NCBI GenBank assembly: GCA_947626265.1
Contig: CANQRM010000017.1
Coordinates: 1 to 64,000 of the forward strand
Reading direction: 5' to 3'
Source of the DNA: an uncultured Oscillospiraceae bacterium
GTDB taxonomy: Bacteria > Bacillota > Clostridia > Oscillospirales > Oscillospiraceae
Length of the DNA stretch: 64,000 nt
This document shows, piece by piece, positions 50,739 through 57,941 of the stretch. The notes beneath the pieces are model-generated. The model did not search any database, was not told the origin of the DNA, and saw only the letters and a program-made list of their open reading frames with translations. Numbering within the stretch: the first letter of the stretch is position 1; each line of letters starts with the position of its first letter. The position numbers and the translations under genes are program-made.

Positions 50739-51710
50739 TCAGTATATCCAGCCGCCGTCACAGTAAGCGCAGTCCACCTGCCCGTCATGGCACAGGATAT
50801 TGGGGCAGTCGTGGCGCTCCCAGCCGCTGTTGGAGCCCAGGGTGCTGCCGGAGTAGTTGGGCACGGAGACGTATTCCTCGATGTAGCCCTTGCCGTCGCA
50901 GGTCAGGCAGTCTCTGGTGCCGTCGCCGTCGCAGTAGGTGCACTGCTTCCGTCTGCCGTCATCGTCGTCATCCCAGTCGATGCCGCCCCCGGAGGAGCCG
51001 CCGCTGGCGGCAGCGGGGAACAGGCCGCACCGGTCCCCGTCGTCCACAAAACTGAATTGATCGGCGTAATAGACCGTCAGAAGCACAGTGCCCTCTCCGT
51101 AGTCCTCCTCTATCGCCACGCTCACCGGGGCGGAGCGCGTCCCGGTGCGGGTCCATTGCTCGATCGCGCCCACAGGCGTCTTGCCGTTGTAGCTGAAGAA
51201 ATAGTCGAAGAATTTCTGCCCGGCGACGTCGGTGTGATCCGACTCGACGGTGTCCGTCAGCGTCAGCTGGAAACGGCTGCCCTGCAAAAGCTCCACATAG
51301 TCATAGGCCGCCTGCCTGTCGTCCAGGTCGAACCTGAACGATACCAGCCAGCCGCCGTCGGTCGCCTGGTCCTCGTGCCGGCGCATGCCGCCCAGCCAGT
51401 CGTCCGGGCTGGGCAGATAGGTGCTGTACTCATCGTACGCAACGGCCACGCCGGGGTCAGCGGCGCCGGAGGAGACCGGCTCATCGCCGGTGGCGACGGC
51501 GCTGACCGTCTCAGCGCCGTCGGAAGAAGGGTCCTCGTCGGGATAGTACAGGACCAGGCCATCGTCGGTATAGATGCCCATAGTGGTCGGCCAATTGCCA
51601 GGAACGGGTTTCGGATGGAACAGTTCCCACAGCTTGTATCCCGCGAGGCCGATAGCCACCACCAGCACAGCTATCACCAGCGCCGCGAAATGCTTTCCGC
51701 CTTTTTTCAC
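50739..51710 (-). CDS. Membrane-anchored protein with DnaJ-type Cys-rich C terminus
   Basis: 323 residues. One N-terminal TM (about 9-27, LVIAVLVVAIGLAGYKLW) leaves the rest outside. A middle unknown beta-rich domain (about 90-230) and a Gly/Ser/Asp linker precede a zinc-finger-like end with repeated CxxCxGxG-type units (CTYCDGDGTRDCLTCDGKG, then DCPNILCHDGQVDCAYCDGG), as in DnaJ. No J domain. Its start overlaps the stop of the preceding gene (ATGA). It may be a redox- or zinc-dependent binding protein associated with the Hsp70-like member of the operon. Confidence 0.75.
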   Translation of the reverse strand: MKKGGKHFAALVIAVLVVAIGLAGYKLWELFHPKPVPGNWPTTMGIYTDDGLVLYYPDEDPSSDGAETVSAVATGDEPVSSGAADPGVAVAYDEYSTYLPSPDDWLGGMRRHEDQATDGGWLVSFRFDLDDRQAAYDYVELLQGSRFQLTLTDTVESDHTDVAGQKFFDYFFSYNGKTPVGAIEQWTRTGTRSAPVSVAIEEDYGEGTVLLTVYYADQFSFVDDGDRCGLFPAAASGGSSGGGIDWDDDDDGRRKQCTYCDGDGTRDCLTCDGKGYIEEYVSVPNYSGSTLGSNSGWERHDCPNILCHDGQVDCAYCDGGWIY

Positions 51711-52342
51711 GTCCCATCCTCCTCAAAGCACTTCTCCCGCTGTATCTTCTTCCAGCATGGCTCCTCCAGGTCCAGCACATCCTCCGTCACGGTGACGGTG
51801 TCCGTCCCGTCCGTGTGGTAAACGCAGGTAAACTTCCCGTCGTCGCACAGAAGAAACCACCGGAAATACCGGTTTTCATAGAGATAGTCGGAGCTGTCGA
51901 AGCAGGGAAACCGTTCCGCCACGGCCAGCACGGCCCGGCCATACCTATCCAGGGCCCAGGGGCCGTACTTGTCCTCCCACTTATACGCCAGCTGGTGCGG
52001 AGCGCCGTAGGTCTTTCCCATGGCGGTGAAGGCGTTTTTGGACATGGTCTGGATGCGGGGTTCCGGGGTGCGGGTGCGAAGGGGCGCGCCCTCCCCGTCC
52101 GTCTCCCGGCTCACCCACTCCAGGCGAACGGTGCCGCAGCATATATAGCCCCCGCCGGAGTGCCCGACACTCTCCCCCTTGCCCGCCACCCGGGGGACCA
52201 TGTCCCCCACCCACTGATGCTTGAAGGGCCAGGCTGCGGGTTTGGGCTCCTCCCGGACCGGCGCGGCCGGCTCAGCGGTCTTTGGCTCCTCCGGCGGTTC
52301 GGGCTTATTGAAAAAGCGCTTTATAAAGCTGACAAGTCCCAT
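51707..52342 (-). CDS. Hypothetical protein, paralogue of the next gene upstream
   Basis: 211 residues. A Pro/Glu/Ala-rich N-terminal stretch (about 10-40) precedes a conserved domain (about 45-211) with DMVPR, VRLEWVSRE, FPCFDSSDYLYENRYFRWF and a Cys-containing DGKFTCVYHTD. The same blocks occur in the 52343-52879 product, so they are tandem duplicates. No signal peptide, no known family. Its start is directly against the stop of its paralogue, with GGAGGAG inside that gene. Confidence 0.7.
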   Translation of the reverse strand: MGLVSFIKRFFNKPEPPEEPKTAEPAAPVREEPKPAAWPFKHQWVGDMVPRVAGKGESVGHSGGGYICCGTVRLEWVSRETDGEGAPLRTRTPEPRIQTMSKNAFTAMGKTYGAPHQLAYKWEDKYGPWALDRYGRAVLAVAERFPCFDSSDYLYENRYFRWFLLCDDGKFTCVYHTDGTDTVTVTEDVLDLEEPCWKKIQREKCFEEDGT

Positions 52343-52879
52343 TTACAGCTCCTCCTCCGTCAGGCCGAAGCACTTCATCTCCTGTATCCGCTTCCAGAGG
52401 TCATACTCCAGGTCCCGCACGTCCTCCGTCACGGCGACGGCGGGCGTTTTGTCGGTGTGGCAGACGCAGGTGAATTTTCCTCCCTGGCACAGGAGATACC
52501 AGCGGAAATGCCGGTCCTCGTTCCGATAGTCGGAGCTGTCGAAGCAGGGGAACCGCTCCGTCAGCACCAGCACGTCCCGACCGTATACGTCCCTGGCCCA
52601 GGGACTGCCCTCTTCCCGATGGGCTTCCAGCATGGAAAGGCCGAAATAGGGCCTGCCCGCAGCCAGAAAGCTCACCGCCGGGAAGACCAGCTTTATGCCC
52701 AGGGGTTTTCGCGTCCTGAGAGGCCTGCCCCGGGCGTCCTTTTCCCGGCTCACCCACTCCAGCCGGACGGTGGAATTGTAGGAAATGCCCCCGGCGCCGG
52801 ACCGTCTGATCTGTCGGCCCGGGCCGGTCTCCCGGGGGACCATGTCCCCCGCACGGCTCCACCTGTCGTCCATGGACAA
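52343..52879 (-). CDS. Hypothetical protein, paralogue of the next gene downstream
   Basis: 178 residues if translation begins at TTG 52879 (GGAGG with 6-base spacing); ATG 52873 would also do but is 12 bases from the site. It shares GDMVPRE, VRLEWVSREKD, FPCFDSSDYRNEDRHFRWY and LEYDLWKRIQEMKCFG with the downstream protein but lacks the Pro-rich N terminus. Function unknown. It is the second gene of the 15-gene operon. Confidence 0.68.
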   Translation of the reverse strand: MSMDDRWSRAGDMVPRETGPGRQIRRSGAGGISYNSTVRLEWVSREKDARGRPLRTRKPLGIKLVFPAVSFLAAGRPYFGLSMLEAHREEGSPWARDVYGRDVLVLTERFPCFDSSDYRNEDRHFRWYLLCQGGKFTCVCHTDKTPAVAVTEDVRDLEYDLWKRIQEMKCFGLTEEEL

Positions 52880-52880
52880 T

Positions 52881-53183
52881 TTATTCCTCCACCGTGATGC
52901 CGTCGATGGCGAGGGGAACGCCCTGCTTCTCCGCGAAGCTCTGGGCGGCGGAGATGATCTTCTCCGCGTTGTGGTTGATGAGGAAGGACACGATCTGGTT
53001 CCGGGTGCTCTCCGGCAGGGCGTTGATCGTCCCTCTGATCACCGCGGGGGGCAGGGACGCGATACCGCTGAGCATCTTCGCCATGGGGCCGTCCATGGCC
53101 GCCAGTTTGTCCTTCAGCAGCGGCAGCGCCTTCTCTGCCACGGCGGCGTAATCGATCTTGCCTATCTCAAGTGTGAGCTTCAT
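52881..53183 (-). CDS. Hypothetical 100-aa helical protein, first gene of the large operon
   Basis: Starts MKLTLEIGKIDYAAVAEKAL at ATG 53183 (GAAGG upstream); a longer frame to 53204 has no site. The sequence is predicted helical with LPESTRNQIVSFLINHNAEK in the middle and an acidic end (IDGITVEE). No domain recognised. It overlaps the ribosome site of the next gene, so it belongs to the operon. Confidence 0.65.
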   Translation of the reverse strand: MKLTLEIGKIDYAAVAEKALPLLKDKLAAMDGPMAKMLSGIASLPPAVIRGTINALPESTRNQIVSFLINHNAEKIISAAQSFAEKQGVPLAIDGITVEE

Positions 53184-53235
53184 CTTCGTACCTTCTTTCC
53201 GCATGAAAACGCGCTGTTTTTTTGCAAAGTTTTAC

Positions 53236-53278
53236 AAAAACACCTTGCATCCATTATAGATGAACGCAAGGTGTTTTT
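53236..53278 (-). terminator. Terminator of the LRR kinase gene with TATAAT in the loop
   Basis: 13-bp stem AAAAACACCTTGC/GCAAGGTGTTTTT, with the minus-strand T5 formed by the stem end. The 17-base loop contains TATAAT on the minus strand (53253-53258), 70 bases upstream of the first gene of the 15-gene operon, so it may also carry that operon's -10. No -35 is evident. Confidence 0.6.
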
Positions 53279-53321
53279 GGTACGCAGATTGCAGACTTTT
53301 GCATAAGACGTCAAAAATCTG

Positions 53322-55187
53322 TCAGTCCCATGAGGATATCACGATGCCGGTCCGACCGGCCAGCATTTGGCTCACGGCGTCCAGCTGTTCGGGGGCGCAG
53401 CCCACCCGGTCCAGGAAGGGCAGCGCGGGGAGCACATCCGCCAGGGCGGCGGTATCCATCCGCGCGACGTTCAGCTGGGTAAGGCTCGTGAGGCTCTTCA
53501 GGGGCGCCGGGTCCAGGGCCGCCGCGCCCCGCACGTCCAGGTATTCCAGCCGGGTCATGGTCTGAAGGCCTTCAAGGCTTGCCGCGGGCACGTCCGCGAA
53601 CAGCTGGGTAAGGCCCGTGAGCCCGGACAGGGCGGTCATATCCGCCAGGGGCTCGTCGCTCCACAGGTACAGCTGCTCCAGGCCGGTGAGGCCGCCGATG
53701 ATCTCCAGGTCCTCGCTCCGGGCGGGCCGCACGAACAGGCACACCAGCCAGTCCATGGACCTGAGCGCGGACAGGTCCGTAAGCTCCGGGCAGTCCATGA
53801 TCCGCAGGTACTCCAGCTTCGGTATCTCCGCGACGGCGGAAAGGTCCGTGATACGGGTGGCGCCGGTGCACAGGGTCCGCAGCGCCCGGCACCGGGCCAG
53901 GGGCGACAGGTCCCGGACGGGGTTGTCGCCGATAAACAGGTCTACCATGCGCTGGCACTGGCTCAGAGGGGTCAAATCCGTGATCCGGTTGCCGTGCAGA
54001 GCTATGCGCAGCGTCCATTTCCCCGCCAGGGGGGACAGGTCCGTGATCTGTTGATTGCACAGGGCCAGCTCCAGCAGGTTGGGGAAGCTGGGGATATCCT
54101 CCAGGGTATCCACCGTGCCGCCGGTGGGGGCGGGCCGGCCGTCGATGGTCAGCTCAGCGCCGTGCACGTCCATCTGCTCCCAGCTGTCGAAGTGCTCATT
54201 CCCGCAAAGGTAGATACCGGATATCTGCTCCAGGTCCCCCAGGGTCACCGTGCCCGGCTCCTTGCCCAGCTGGCGGCAGACCTCCGCCTCGATGGCGGGG
54301 CTGTGGAAGACATAGGCCCCCGGGACCGCCGCCTTATGGGACGGCAGCACGACGGCCGCCGCCAGGGCGCACACCGCAAGCACCGCGCCCAATGTCACCA
54401 TGACCGCGCGGAGCACACCGAGCCGCCTCCCGGCGGCCGCCCGCTCCAATGCCCGCTCCAGGGCCGCCGCGCTCTGATACCGGTCTGCGGGGTCAAAGCG
54501 GGTGCACCGGCGCACCACGGTCTCCAAAACCGTAGGCATATCACCGTCCTCCAGGCGGTTTTCCCCGGTGGCCAGCTCGTGGAGCAGTACGCCCAGGGCG
54601 TAGATATCGGACCGGGGGTCCGTCTGGCGGTAGCCGAACTGCTCCGGCGGGGCGGAGAAGGCGGTGACCCGCAGCTCCGTGTCCCGGCTGTCCTGCTCGT
54701 CATAAAATCGGGAGATGTCAAAGTCGATGAGCACATATTCTCCCGCCCGGGTGCGGATGACGTTCTCCGCCTTGATGTCCCGGTGGATGAGGGGCGGGTC
54801 CTGGCTGTGGAGCTTCTCCAGCGTCCGGCAGAGGGAGATGCCGATGCGGGCCGTCTCCTCCGGGGAGAACGGGCCCTTTTTCTGCACCAGGTCCAGCAGG
54901 GTCTCCCCCTCCACGTATTCCCGCAGCAGATACCCCACCCCGTCCGAGAGGAACCAGCGGCGCATTTGGGGCACGCCGCTGCCGGCCAGACGGGACAGGG
55001 CGGCGAACTTCTTCTCCGTATCCTCCGCAGGCCGGACAAAGCGCCGGAGCACCAGCTTTTCGCCGGTGCGCCTGTCCTGCAGGAGCAGGGTCTGCCGCTC
55101 TTCGCCCTCCTTCAAAAGGGCCAGCGGCTCGCAGTCTGCCTTAAGCTCCGGGGGCAGAAAGCGCTCCATGGCGCCGCCCGCCGTCAT
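53322..55187 (-). CDS. Transmembrane Ser/Thr kinase with extracytoplasmic leucine-rich repeats
   Basis: 621 residues from ATG 55187, overlapping the upstream stop (ATGA). The kinase domain (about 10-245) has HRDIKAENVI, an IDFDIS in place of DFG, APPEQFG and SDIYALGVLLHELATG. The beta-3 Lys position appears to be Arg (LVLRRFV). One TM (about 265-287) is followed by an outside region: a capping segment (about 295-370) and leucine-rich repeats (about 370-600; ITDLSPLA, ITDLTPLS, VRDLSPLA, ITDLSAVA). Topology matches PASTA kinases with LRRs as the sensor. The XRE-type protein is its operon partner. Confidence 0.87.
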   Translation of the reverse strand: MTAGGAMERFLPPELKADCEPLALLKEGEERQTLLLQDRRTGEKLVLRRFVRPAEDTEKKFAALSRLAGSGVPQMRRWFLSDGVGYLLREYVEGETLLDLVQKKGPFSPEETARIGISLCRTLEKLHSQDPPLIHRDIKAENVIRTRAGEYVLIDFDISRFYDEQDSRDTELRVTAFSAPPEQFGYRQTDPRSDIYALGVLLHELATGENRLEDGDMPTVLETVVRRCTRFDPADRYQSAAALERALERAAAGRRLGVLRAVMVTLGAVLAVCALAAAVVLPSHKAAVPGAYVFHSPAIEAEVCRQLGKEPGTVTLGDLEQISGIYLCGNEHFDSWEQMDVHGAELTIDGRPAPTGGTVDTLEDIPSFPNLLELALCNQQITDLSPLAGKWTLRIALHGNRITDLTPLSQCQRMVDLFIGDNPVRDLSPLARCRALRTLCTGATRITDLSAVAEIPKLEYLRIMDCPELTDLSALRSMDWLVCLFVRPARSEDLEIIGGLTGLEQLYLWSDEPLADMTALSGLTGLTQLFADVPAASLEGLQTMTRLEYLDVRGAAALDPAPLKSLTSLTQLNVARMDTAALADVLPALPFLDRVGCAPEQLDAVSQMLAGRTGIVISSWD

Positions 55188-55639
55188 AGGATGCCCGCCA
55201 GGCCCCGGGACAGCAGCTGCTCGTCCGTGGCCAGGATGCCCATATGGTTCTGCAGGGCAAAGATGATGACCGCGTCCCGCAGCACGCGGGGATAGAGAGC
55301 CCCCCGCTGGGCCGTGCGCAGCAGGGACTGGGCCTGGGCCACCGACAGCTCCATCACCAGCGCCAGGCGCAGGATGATGTCCCGGCTGGGCCGGCGCTCG
55401 CCGCTGCACAGCTGATAGGTGAACGACCGGCTCAGAAGCGCCGCCTCGCTCAGCCCGGTGGCGTTCAGGCCCCGCTCCTTCATGTACCCGGCCAGACACT
55501 GGGTGAAGGCAGGCACGGTCATGTCCCCCTCCATGGCCTTCAGCGCGCCGGTCAGGTTCCGGGACCGCTCCAGTATATCCAAAAGCTCCTCCGTATCCCG
55601 CGCAGGCGCCTTTTTCTCCGCGCTGCAGCTGGACTGCAT
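55184..55639 (-). CDS. XRE-like helix-turn-helix protein paired with the kinase
   Basis: 151 residues. A central helix-turn-helix-like segment (about 55-95: TGLSEAALLSRSFTYQLCSGERRPSRDIILRLALVM split over two helices) resembles the XRE fold. The C-terminal segment (LRDAVIIFALQNHMGI) resembles proteins found with kinases of this type in Clostridia. It has its own promoter (55684-55711) and overlaps the kinase gene by 4 bases. It may be a kinase substrate or regulator of the operon. Confidence 0.72.
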   Translation of the reverse strand: MQSSCSAEKKAPARDTEELLDILERSRNLTGALKAMEGDMTVPAFTQCLAGYMKERGLNATGLSEAALLSRSFTYQLCSGERRPSRDIILRLALVMELSVAQAQSLLRTAQRGALYPRVLRDAVIIFALQNHMGILATDEQLLSRGLAGIL

Positions 55640-55683
55640 ACGATCATCTCCCCAGAGAATGTTTCAATAATTTATACATTTAA

Positions 55684-55711
55684 ATTATACGGTCTCCGGC
55701 GCAAAAGTCAA
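55684..55711 (-). promoter_or_regulatory. Promoter of the XRE-kinase operon
   Basis: TTGACT (55706-55711), 16 bases, TATAAT (55684-55689) on the minus strand, 45 bases upstream of the start at 55639. Confidence 0.7.
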
Positions 55712-55726
55712 GAAACCAACCGGCGC

Positions 55727-56371
55727 TCATCCCCGCTTTTTGCGGTCGTTTTCGATCTTTTCCTTCCACTTGGCCGTGAGGGGTCTGGACGAGCGCACCG
55801 CCGACGCGGCGCATGACACGGCGTCGTAGTTTACAGCGATGCCCTGGCCGTCGTTGCGGAAGGTGACGGCCCGGTCGGCGCCGATGCCGATATGCCCCGC
55901 CGCGGCCACCGCGTCGATGTTGGCGCCCAGGAACAGGAACTCCCAGCCGTACTTTGCCTTCTCATGCTCGATCATGGCCTTGACCTTATCGGCGGAATAA
56001 TGGCGGCTGGCATTTTCCATGCCGTCGGTGGTGATGACGAACAGGGTGTGCTCCGGCACGTCCTCCGGCCGGGCGTAGCGGTGGATATTTTTGACGTGGT
56101 CGATGGCCCCGCCCACGGCGTCCAGCAGCGCCGTGCAGCCCCGGACGAAGTAGACGTCCTCCGTCATGGCGGGCACCTCTTTGATGGGCAGCCGGTCGTG
56201 GACCAGCTCCGCGGTGTTGTCGAAGAGGTAGGTGGTCACATAGGCCTTGCCCGGCTCCCTCTTCTGCTTTTCCAGCATGGAGTTGAACCCGCCGATGGTG
56301 TCCCTCTCCAGGCCGCTCATGGACCCGCTCCGGTCCAGGATGAATACCAGCTCCGTGATGTTGTTTTTCAT
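55727..56371 (-). CDS. von Willebrand factor type A (vWA) domain protein, TerY-like
   Basis: 214 residues from ATG 56371 with AGGAGG upstream; a longer frame has no site. A complete MIDAS metal site: DRSGSMSGLE, the Thr in VRGCTALLDAVG, and the Asp in VITTDGMENAS. Cytoplasmic and short, like TerY/YfbK-type vWA proteins, which often accompany kinases and chaperones in stress and conflict gene sets. It lies between the macrodomain gene and the XRE-kinase operon on the same strand. Confidence 0.85.
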   Translation of the reverse strand: MKNNITELVFILDRSGSMSGLERDTIGGFNSMLEKQKREPGKAYVTTYLFDNTAELVHDRLPIKEVPAMTEDVYFVRGCTALLDAVGGAIDHVKNIHRYARPEDVPEHTLFVITTDGMENASRHYSADKVKAMIEHEKAKYGWEFLFLGANIDAVAAAGHIGIGADRAVTFRNDGQGIAVNYDAVSCAASAVRSSRPLTAKWKEKIENDRKKRG

Positions 56372-56456
56372 GATGAAAACCTCCTGTACTGTGTTTTGAT
56401 GGTCACAGTATAGGAGGTTTTTCACTCTGTTTGGTCGCCCGCCGGGCGACATTTTT

Positions 56457-57488
56457 TCATGCCCCCAGCAGGCTCTGGTCGAAGGCGAACAGCGCCTCGT
56501 TGATCTCGAAGACGTTGTAATTGCCCTTGCGGATGAAGTACTCCACGATGACGTCGAACTTGCTGGCGGGAGAGAAGGCATACCCCGCCTTGGCCAGCAT
56601 GTCCACCGTCTCGTCCAGGGGCAGCTCCAGGGCGATGGCGAAGGCCAATGCCGTGGCCTTGCTGGGCTTGTAGTGCACGTCGCCCCGTATCTTGGAGAAG
56701 AGCTTCCGGTCGATGTTGGCCTTCTTGTAGCACTCCGCGTCGGTCATGCCCTTCTCGTCGATCTTCCTGAGCAGCATTTGGGTGAAGCTCTCGTCGATCT
56801 GCCCCAGCAGCCGCTTCAGCGTGGAATAGGCCCCCGCCGCCGCATTGGCGGACGCCGTCGGGGCCGCGCCCATGGGCCGGGGGGCAAACTCCCCGGTCTG
56901 TGCTTTGAACTGGGCCTGGCGCATCCGGGAGGCGCAGGCGTCATAGTGGGTGTCCACATAGTGGTCGTCTATGTACTCGTGCACGTCGGGGAAGAGCTTT
57001 TTGCTGAGGAGGAAGGGCGTGGGGCTGAACACCACCAGCGACACGGTCATCTCCTCCCCGTCGGCTTCCAGCAAAAAGCCGCTGATGGCGTCCACCGCCA
57101 CCCGCAGGGCCTCGTCCTTGGGGTAGCCGTACACCCCGGCGGAGATGAGGGGGAAGGCCACAGTATGAAGGCCGCGCTCCTTCGCCAGGGCCAGGGACGC
57201 GCGGTAGCAGCTTCGCAGCACCTGCTCCTCCCCGTGATGGCCGTCCTCATAGACGGGCCCCACCGTGTGGATGACGTACTTGCAGGGCAGGCGGTACCCC
57301 TTCGTCATCTTGGCCTGGCCCCGCTGGCAGCCGCCCAGGGTGCGGCACTCTTCCAGAAGCTCCGGCCCGGCGGCCGCGTGTATGGCGCCGTCCACCCCGC
57401 CCCCGCCCAAAAGCGTGGGCTGGGCCGCGTTCACGATGGCGTCCACCTTCATCTTCGTGATATCGTTTCGTACCAGTACCAGCGGCAT
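56457..57488 (-). CDS. Macrodomain (ADP-ribose binding/hydrolase) protein with C-terminal XRE-like region
   Basis: 343 residues. The macrodomain (about 1-175) has [22 protein letters not shown], the [21 protein letters not shown] block and [16 protein letters not shown], the ADP-ribose-binding loops of MacroD-type de-ADP-ribosylases. A linker (about 185-245) leads to a helical C-terminal domain (about 245-343: [36 protein letters not shown]) that looks like an XRE-type fold also seen next to such domains in Clostridia. GGGAGGAG precedes ATG 57488. It is the second ADP-ribose enzyme in this region besides the DraG-like one. Confidence 0.85.
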   Translation of the reverse strand: MPLVLVRNDITKMKVDAIVNAAQPTLLGGGGVDGAIHAAAGPELLEECRTLGGCQRGQAKMTKGYRLPCKYVIHTVGPVYEDGHHGEEQVLRSCYRASLALAKERGLHTVAFPLISAGVYGYPKDEALRVAVDAISGFLLEADGEEMTVSLVVFSPTPFLLSKKLFPDVHEYIDDHYVDTHYDACASRMRQAQFKAQTGEFAPRPMGAAPTASANAAAGAYSTLKRLLGQIDESFTQMLLRKIDEKGMTDAECYKKANIDRKLFSKIRGDVHYKPSKATALAFAIALELPLDETVDMLAKAGYAFSPASKFDVIVEYFIRKGNYNVFEINEALFAFDQSLLGA

Positions 57489-57552
57489 CGGCGTCTCCTC
57501 CCTGTTCCGGTTTTCTTCTACCTTAACGCCCCGTCACGAAATAGTCAAGATG

Positions 57553-57589
57553 AAAAGCTCCCTGCCGCGTGAAGAGGCAGGGAGCTTTT
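57553..57589 (-). terminator. Terminator after the Cys-rich peptide gene
   Basis: Stem AAAAGCTCCCTGCC/GGCAGGGAGCTTTT with a 9-base loop, 40 bases past the peptide stop on the minus strand. The stem end provides T4. Confidence 0.8.
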
Positions 57590-57628
57590 ACGCCTTATGT
57601 CACAGCCGCATATTTATCCTGGAGCGCG

Positions 57629-57865
57629 TCACTTGACCGCCAGCCCGGGACAGGTCGCGGAGGGGGCCAGCCTGGCCATCATAGCGCCCACCGCCCCCGT
57701 CGGATAATAACAGCACTGGGGCGTCGAGGCATACATACAGCGATCACAGTTATTCCGGGGAAACTGCGATGCAAATTCGCTGATGTAATCACTGCGCTCT
57801 CCCCCGGCCACCGCATCCAGGGCCTCGTCGGCCAGCTCCTCAAAGCTCTTTTTGTTCTCACTCAT
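57629..57865 (-). CDS. Cys-rich peptide with double-glycine leader, second member
   Basis: 78 residues. Leader SFEELADEALDAVAGG (GG at 21-22) followed by a 56-residue core with five Cys (NCDRC, QCCYY, SATC). AAAGGAG precedes ATG 57865. Compared with the peptide at 38616-38840 it shares EALDAV-x-GG, NC-x2-C, CYY and a Cys near the C terminus, so the two are a family about 19 kb apart. A terminator follows. No modification or export gene adjoins it; the giant Sel1 lipoprotein gene lies directly upstream on the same strand (76-base gap). Confidence 0.7.
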   Translation of the reverse strand: MSENKKSFEELADEALDAVAGGERSDYISEFASQFPRNNCDRCMYASTPQCCYYPTGAVGAMMARLAPSATCPGLAVK

Positions 57866-57941
57866 GTCCGTTCTCCTTTCGGCGTTCTGTCTCTTTATAC
57901 GTTCCAGCCGGGAAAAAGGGCCAATGGGCCGGGAAATCTTT

